A stretch of DNA of 64,000 bases, taken from the NCBI GenBank assembly GCA_902729315.2, contig LR746277.1:253001-317000 (forward strand). Direction: 5' to 3'. Every line of letters starts with the position of its first letter. Position 1 is the first letter of the stretch. A program made the position numbers and the translations under genes. Shown here in pieces: positions 57,760 through 64,000 of the stretch. Origin of the DNA: Spirodela intermedia. Lineage: Eukaryota; Streptophyta; Magnoliopsida; Alismatales; Araceae. The notes below the pieces were generated by a model. The model had not been told where the DNA came from and did not search any database. It saw nothing but the letters and a program-made list of their open reading frames with translations.

Positions 57760-58985
57760 CATGTGCACGTGTGTACGGCGCTCCTTGCCCCACAACTAGT
57801 TGGCCATCGAGATGTGGAAGGGGAGTGACGCACACGTGCGTGGAGCGAGGCCTTCGCCACTCGAGCCCAGCTCGTGGCTCCCTCGGTCTAAGTCTACCCA
57901 CTCAACCGTTGTCCTCCCTCTGGGTCAGCTGTCGAGTGTCTACTTGTTAGTGGGTGAAAGAATTTTTTATATTTTATTATTTTTATTTTAGTAATAAAAA
58001 ATTATGTTGTATTCTAATTTCAAACTTTTAAAATTAACAATATATCCTATATTTATTCTACAAGTTAACAAAATAAAATCAAATAATAAAACTAATTAAA
58101 ATACATAATGTAGCTTTAACAATATGTATATATTATATTAGAGTAGTTACTTTGACAAACTTTGAATAGTATTTTAGATTGATCTAGCCCATTGTTTACA
58201 AGGATTAATCAACAGAATTGTTGGGTCAACATTATAGTAGAGCTCATAAAGTTCTTTCTTGAAAGTCGTCAATATGCTATGAAATGTAGTCTTTATTATC
58301 ATGAGTAAATAATTAATTAATAATATAATTTTAGCTTTAACTCATGATAAATAGATTTATATTTATATTCCATTATGAAAAGTATTTTTTAGTTAGTTAA
58401 TGTGAATTTTAGTTAATTATGTGATTTTATATAAATTAATATAATTTTTATAATTATATTTTGAGATAAATTAAGAGAAATAAAAAAAATAAAAAAATAA
58501 AAAAAGGAGGGAACTCGTCAGCCAACCGAGCTCACAAGCGGGTTAGAATCACAATCAAGCAAAGCCACAAGCAGGGGTTCGAGTAACTAAAGATGGATTG
58601 ATAGAGGTATATATACGTCACTCTCCTTCCACGTCACTCGTGGCCAGCTAGGTGTGGGATAAGGAGTGGTTGTAAACACCCGAGAAAGGGACTCATTAAT
58701 TTCTAAATCTTGTATTACTACATATTCATCTCAAAATTTAATATATAATCAATGTGGAATTAAATCTCAGTCACACGTTCCTTGAAATGTTTTAATGATT
58801 CTTTTTTGTACCTCAAATACTCCTTGTTTATCAAAAGTAAGTACTTTGATGCATGCCATTTTATAAAGATATTTACATACTTATTTTACTTTCTTAAATA
58901 TATTAATCTTATTCAGGTCATAATTTATATTGGATTTCTAAATTAATTAATAGAGAGTAGAAGATGAAGAATCGAAGAATTACAC
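57760..58985. other. Intergenic, mostly AT-rich
   Basis: 57960-58500 is very AT-rich and 58500-58680 more mixed. No gene or RNA recognised. Confidence 0.5.
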
Positions 58986-58988
58986 ACG

Positions 58989-59039
58989 AAAACCAATCAT
59001 AAGAATACCAGCTACAATACCTATCAGCCAAAGAGGAAT
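58989..59039 (-). pseudogene. psbJ: Plastid psbJ fragment (NUPT), arm 2 copy
   Basis: Seventeen codons on the minus strand read IPLWLIGIVAGILMIGF, which fits the PsbJ helix. It is longer than the arm 1 copy, where cox1 takes over after the twelfth codon. It marks the inner end of the inverted repeat. Confidence 0.65.
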
Positions 59040-59646
59040 CCAATATATTTAATAAGTATTTAACAAATATATACTTGTTAAATATTTAATAAGGTTCTGA
59101 TTCGATATGTGTGCCTGATTCCTATCTGATCCGATCCGATCTGATTGGGAGGGATCTGGGGTAAGTTGATCTGTTCTCGCCAAATCTTGTGTGAAGTGGA
59201 TCTAAAGAACTTAGGCATCTAATTCTAGGGAAACTCGCGATGTTTCTGAAGAGTTGAGATCCAACCATGAACAATCGTCATTGAATCCTCCAAAATTCTT
59301 GATTAATGCTCCCTAATAAAAACAAAAAACATAATCCCAACGGTTTTTTGTAAAATATTTTATTGTCAGTTGAGAATCGTTGGCGATAAATTTTGTGATT
59401 TAATCCAAAATTCGCAGAGTGGAGCGAGAGATAAAGGGCGAGAGGGCTGTAACCCATCAGAACGCCTCGGCCCCCTCTCCAAGTAACCGCATCCTCTCGC
59501 TGGAGGGACCCAGGGAGGAGAAGCCGAAGCCCAGCAATTGGAGCTGCCTCGGATCGGGCCAAAAAACGCCACAACTCTGACCAGCTACCCACTCCGGTTC
59601 TAAACTGCGGCCCAACTCTAACCTCCATCCCTCTCTCTCCTTCCCT

Positions 59647-59685
<39 letters not shown>

Positions 59686-59749
59686 AAACTTTCTCTATGC
59701 TTCTTTGCAGCAGTCGGTGATCGAAATCAACACCTGCAAAGGAGCAGCG

Positions 59750-60268
59750 CCACCTCCTACTGGCAGAGGGACGCAAAGAGGTGTAGTAGAAGGAGGAGAA
59801 GAAGCCCAGAGGTCCTGTCAGGCATGGGGTGCTCTCCAGATATCCATATCGTCTACGCTGCTCGTGGCTTAGCCGCGGAAGCCACCGAGTAACCAGCTGC
59901 TCTACGAGCTCCATGCGGCCTCCATTATCCTCATGTTTTGCAACGGCATCCTCCTCCTTGCGCTCTCCATTCTCACTCCCGAAAGAGGCCTGAGTATGAT
60001 GAAAATGAATACAAAGAGGCTCATATGGCTGAGAAACTGGGCAAAGTGGGTCGCCGTCGTCTCTCTCCCGGTGGCATTCCTGCTGCGGTGCTCCATCCAG
60101 TTTCCCAAGTTGTCGCTAATCCGTGTTGTACTTCTCTTTGTCTCTTGCTTCTAATCGCCGTGATCCCTCCTCTTCTCCTCGAGTGGAGCAAATATAGGGC
60201 AAGATCTCCACCCCTTGAAGCAGAGCACCGCATGATGATGGGCACCCGAATATCAGCAGAGAGTTAAC
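59750..60268 (+). pseudogene. Membrane-protein family member 3 (stop plus frameshift)
   Basis: Inverted-repeat partner of member 2. The frame reads GAAPPPTGRGTQRGVVEGGE and so on, to an in-frame TAG at 59880-59882 (CTCGTGGCTTAGCC, where member 2 has GCTCAG). It resumes with PRKPPSNQLLYELHAASIIL, then loses one base in TTTGTCTCTTGC (member 2: TTTGTCCTCTTGC) near 60140, ending early as VLLFVSCF. It is therefore more decayed than member 2. Confidence 0.65.
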
Positions 60269-60439
60269 AGCAGTAGAAGTTTGATCAACCAGGAGAAAGT
60301 GCTGCTACTGTGAACTTGGCTCGAACTTACTTACTTTTCATCAGAGGACGGCTTTGGATCCTTACTTGTTTGCGTATGCGAGTAAATGCAGGCCACTTGT
60401 TGGTTCCATCAACAGGCAGAGAGACCTATGTAATAGATA

Positions 60440-60597
60440 AATACTTGGACGAAAATCTACGCAGCCCTTCCTCTCCTTCTCAAATGGATCGATCGAACAC
60501 ATGGCGAGCTCCCCTACCCCCTACCCCTGAAGCAGAGCACTGCACCGATGATCATCGTCACCCAAATGTCAGCCGAGAGATAAAACAACAACTTTGA
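60440..60597 (+). pseudogene. Duplicated 3' end of the membrane-protein gene
   Basis: The last codons read APLPPTPEAEHCTDDHRHPN and VSREI, parallel to the tail of member 2 (SPPLEAEHRTDNGHPNISREL). The mirror copy lies at 49450-49560 on the minus strand. No helices precede it, so it is a stray 3' exon-like piece. Confidence 0.45.
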
Positions 60598-61379
60598 GCA
60601 TGGTTTGATGTAGGGCGTTCTGTGGGAACAAACTTGTTTCGAATTCACATACTATTCATCAAAGGAGGAATGCACTGAATCCTAGCTTGCTTGCTTGCAT
60701 ATGAGAGGAGATGAAAATTACTTGTTGGTTCGATCAAGCGCAGAGAGGCCTTTCTAATGAATAAATACTCGGATGATAATCTAGGCATCCTCTAGGCCCT
60801 TAGATGAAGAAAAAGTGTAACAGATTAGCCAAATACTTGGATGAGAGAGAAGAATATAGACTGAAGATACGCTTTTTATACACACGGATTAAACCCGAGG
60901 TTATTTCTTATCCGGGGAGTATATGTATCCGACAGATCCATAAACTGTATCTACCAGCCCAGCTTTAGATTTCGCCATGAAGAACCACCACCATTCAATC
61001 CTCAAAAATTCCTGCTTAATGCTCCCTAATATAAACAAACACATAATCCCACCGGTCTTTTTTCAAATATTGTATCTTAAAATGATTGCAGCAAACATTA
61101 GACATCCATCAAATATTTCAAGGAAGCCAATTCTCTGGATGAAATCACCAAATTTCTTGGAAAAGATTCTCATCCGGCAATACAATATTTTACAAAAAAC
61201 TTGTGGGATTATGATTTTTTTATTATTAGGGAGTATTAATCTGGAATTCAATGGTGGCTGTTCATGGTTGAATCTAAAGCTGTATTGCTACATACGGTCT
61301 ATGGATCTATCGGATACATATACTCCGGATGACAAATAATCGTCAAATATTTCAATGGAAGCCGATTCTTTCGATTAAA

Positions 61380-62913
61380 TCACAAAAGTTTCATATAAGA
61401 TTCTCATCCGACAATACAAAAACATCGCGAGTTTCCCTAAAAATTAGATGCCGAAGCTCTCCAGAAACCCAGATCCACTCCACACACTAGATTCGGCTCA
61501 AATCGTTTTGCAACAAAGTCAACATATCCCAAATCCCTCGGCTGAAAACCACGCAAAATCAGCCATCGCAACATGCAGAGCAGAAACCGAAGGATACAGA
61601 GAGGAAGGGGGCATTCCCGTGGAGTAAAAGTAGACAAGTAGATAGATAGAGGAATGAATAAGGAATACAGCGAAACACTGAACTTACCTTCTGGGATGGC
61701 CCCACACTGGGGTTTCGTCGTCTAGTAGGTGGCGTCTAATAATCTCTCGGCGGGAGAAGACATCTGTGTCGTGACTACCTACGAGTCAAGTCCGTTCGTA
61801 TCGGGGATGGGATAAAATCACGTCTGTCGTGAGTCTAAAAAGTCAGTGCTTGATTCCAAAAAGATCCGCGCAGGCGGATCTTCAGTCTGCGCGGCAGGAA
61901 AATGCTCAATTGAAGGAGTAGAGAGAAAGGGTACAGCTTCCCAGTTCGTAGGGAGTAGCTTGGGTGCAGGGCGGTTTCCAGGGAGATACACCCATTCCAG
62001 AAGGTAAGTTCAGTTATTTCTCTGTATTCCTTCTTCATTCCTCTAACTATCTATCTACTACCTGTCTACTTTTACTCCACAGGAATTCCCTCTCCCTCTC
62101 CGTAACCCTTTGCTCTGTGCTCTTCGTGTTGGGATGGCTGAGATTGCGCGATTTTCAGCTCAGGGATGTTGGGTATGTCGACATTTCTTGTCAGATGATT
62201 TGAGCGGAATCTTGTGTGTGGAGTGGCTCTTGGTTTCAGAAGGGCATTGGCGTATGATTCTAGGGGAACTCGCGGTGGTTTTGTAATGTCGGATGAGAAT
62301 CTTATATGAAAACTTTTATGATTAAATCTAAAGAATCGGCTTCCTTGAAATGTTTAACGGTTATTTCTTATCAGTAGTATATCTATCCGGTCCCTCTTTC
62401 TCGCTATGTTCTTTCCCCCTCCTGTCTCGGCTCTGCGTGCTGGGATACCTGACTTTGCGTGGTTTTCAGCTCAGGGATCTATGATACGTTGATTTCTCTT
62501 GCAGATGATTTGAGCCGAATATTGTGTGTGGAGTGGATCTGTGTTTCTGAGGAGCTTCGGCATCTAATTTAAGGGGATACTCGCGATTTTTTTGTAAGAT
62601 TCAGTGACTGGGTACCGAATTCTAGAGAGATGGGACTCATGGGAGAATGGGTACAGAAGCTTCATCACTTTCATTCAGATGGTCAGAGTTTGCCCGTCAG
62701 TTATGCCTACGTATGTAAGTATGATCAGCCACACTGCTCACTAATTTGCTATTTCTTTCCCTTTTGAGGTGTGGGAAGTCACCATTTGGTCACTCTCTTC
62801 TCCCTGCAATCAGCTGATCATCTACGAGCTGCCATCTTTTGTTGTGCATCACTTTTCGTCAAGCAAGTAGAGCTCTATGATTCGTTAGGTGATCCCTACC
62901 GAGAAGCCCAAGA
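61380..62913 (+). repeat. Direct repeat partner of 37795-39363
   Basis: Same orientation and order as the first copy, with the hairpins at 61862-61892 and dispersed-element copies at 62125-62375 and 62430-62595. At 62913 it continues straight into membrane-protein member 4, where the first copy changes to unrelated sequence. Confidence 0.85.
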
Positions 62914-63187
62914 GGAGGACCATGCCGGTGTAGAAGGTGACGAAGATGGAGGCCGCGTAGCACTCGAAGAGCAGCTGGCTGCCCACCGGCTGCGGCGGCT
63001 GAACCACGAGCAGAGCAAACGTCACGGTAATCAGGAGAAACGCCAACCCCTGATAAATCCTACGGCCTTCCTCTCCTCCTCCGAGAGGAGGCGGCGCCAC
63101 TCCTTCCCAGAGGGGGTTGTTGATCACGACCACGGGCTGCTGCTCCGCCGGCGGGGAGCCCCCTCCGTGTCCATGTGTGAGAGCAAT
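62905..63187 (-). pseudogene. Membrane-protein family member 4 (5' half only)
   Basis: Reading the minus strand: IALTHGHGGGSPPAEQQP, then VVVINNPLWEGVAPPPLGGG, EEGRRIYQGLAFLLITVTFA and helix 2 (ASIFVTFYTGMVLLL). The codon matching the ATG of member 1 is ATT (63185-63187). At about 62910 the coding sequence ends at the junction with the direct repeat, giving a short unrelated tail to a stop at 62885. The N-terminal frame is undisturbed, so this copy shows the ancestral 5' coding sequence best. Confidence 0.6.
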
Positions 63188-63249
63188 TGCTGTTATCTCC
63201 CCTCCCTCCTGGGACAGAGAGAGAAGACGGGGTTGTTAGGGTTGGCCCA

Positions 63250-63634
63250 CAATTTCCAATCGGATCGGATCGGATCAAATAGGAATCAGGCGGCAGGAAA
63301 AGAAATGGATCATTATTCCAGCGAATTATATTTAGCAATAACTATTACAAACAAAAATTATGTAGAATAATAAGACTAGATCAAATCAGAAGAGAGGATA
63401 TCTCGACTACTTGAATAAATAGATAAATAAATAAATAAAAACAGGCTGGTGAACGAGGGATTAGTCGTGAAAAGGCAGGAGAATAAAACTAAGTACATCT
63501 AGTCTTCTAAACCGACAGGAGGTCGACTTTGCTCCAAATCGAATCGAAAAGTGGACCTTCTTCCAAACAGACCCGGGAGAAGGCTCCTCCCCCTCCGCCT
63601 CCTCCTCCTCCTCCGCAAGAAGTGACACTGAAAT

Positions 63635-63720
<86 letters not shown>
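63250..63720 (-). repeat. Inverted partner of 37330-37790 with GT-GA array
   Basis: Reverse complement of 37330-37790. At 63635-63719 it holds a GT repeat followed by a GA repeat, at the place where the other copy has only CTCTCTTTCTCTCTCC. Confidence 0.8.
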
Positions 63721-63722
<2 letters not shown>

Positions 63723-64000
63723 ACCAGCGTAGCGGAGAAAGGTGGGTTGTTTACGGGTTGGTGAAGAGGAGGCGCCAGTACAACGATCTCTTCTTCGGGA
63801 AAATGCAAAAACCTGTCTTCTCCAATCGGTCTGCTACGCCCTTCATTTTGCTCTCGTCCGTGTGGTCCCTCTTTCATTGACCCCCTTTGCACCGCAAACC
63901 CCCACACCCCGCCTCACCCCCGCGGGCCCCCTCTCTCTCTCTCTCTTAGATTATTCATTCTTATTTCCACGAGAGTGGCCTCACGGGACGTTGTGTTGGC
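63721..64000. other. Upstream flank of the membrane-protein block
   Basis: 63770-63875 matches 43200-43270, the flank of member 1. No gene recognised to the window end. Short CT tract at 63931-63948. Confidence 0.4.

Larger units (their letters stand above)
58989..61705 (-). repeat. Inverted repeat arm 2
   Basis: Reverse complement of 48300-51027. Contains the pentamer run (59128-59150), CT tract (59626-59690), membrane-protein member 3, the duplicated 3' end (60450-60597), the TATAAAAAG element on the minus strand (near 60882) and a minus-strand dispersed element (61380-61580). At its outer end it runs into the direct repeat of the 37.9-39.4 kb block. Confidence 0.85.

Noticed and set aside
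1-64000. tRNA genes, CRISPR arrays and bacterial-type operons
   Set aside because: A reading for B-box-like GGTTCGA sequences found only isolated hits (20213, 58573) without a cloverleaf. Repeats here are eukaryotic SSRs, minisatellites and transposons.

Overview
The window is nuclear DNA of a flowering plant. It has GT-AG introns, plant-specific families (LysM receptor-like kinase, vacuolar H+-pyrophosphatase, arogenate dehydrogenase, BAHD acyltransferase), Ty1-copia and Ty3-gypsy retrotransposons and fragments of organelle DNA. The very GC-rich third codon positions of the intronless genes suggest a monocot, but this is an inference. CT/GA microsatellites are unusually dense throughout.

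1-8.1 kb, immune and housekeeping genes: the 3' half of a PhoD-type phosphatase gene whose intron carries decayed copies of its own exon end. An intact single-exon LYK4/LYK5-type LysM receptor-like (pseudo)kinase follows at 3659-5641. At 7.1-8.1 kb lies a nearly identical partial duplicate of its promoter and ectodomain that has lost the start codon, membrane anchor and kinase. 8.5-12 kb is a decayed Ty3-gypsy element on the minus strand. A block beside it (11.2-11.85 kb) has a GC-richer sister at 6.0-6.8 kb; CpG loss in the former looks like methylation-driven decay.

12.7-24.6 kb is mostly non-coding. It holds a long CT tract, tandem repeats and compound SSRs, and one clear gene, a serine-rich protein on the minus strand (17170-17853).

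24.6-31 kb is the second gene-rich part. An eight-exon K+-type vacuolar H+-pyrophosphatase (765 aa) is fully resolvable on the plus strand. It converges with a single-exon plastid arogenate dehydrogenase that ends in a His-Gln-Gln repeat. 31-36.7 kb is AT-rich, with a small secreted proline-rich protein and a broken FAR1/MULE-type fragment.

36.7-64 kb is a mosaic of repeats. An inverted repeat with arms of about 2.7 kb (48.3-51.0 and 59.0-61.7 kb) encloses about 8 kb holding an intact BAHD acyltransferase. A direct repeat of about 1.4 kb (37.9-39.4 and 61.5-62.9 kb), a further inverted block (37.3-37.8 and 63.25-63.7 kb) and many copies of a 170-270 bp element are interleaved. The complex carries at least four broken copies of a gene for a small multi-pass membrane protein that I cannot assign to a family. 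It also carries a plastid psbJ fragment joined to a mitochondrial cox1 fragment. A Ty1-copia element with LTRs, target-site duplication and primer-binding site (43548-48205) has inserted into it.

The genes are not an operon-like unit. The best candidates for something undescribed are the amplified membrane-protein family within the inverted-repeat complex, the truncated LysM ectodomain duplicate, and an orphan snRNA-type promoter near 57.63 kb.
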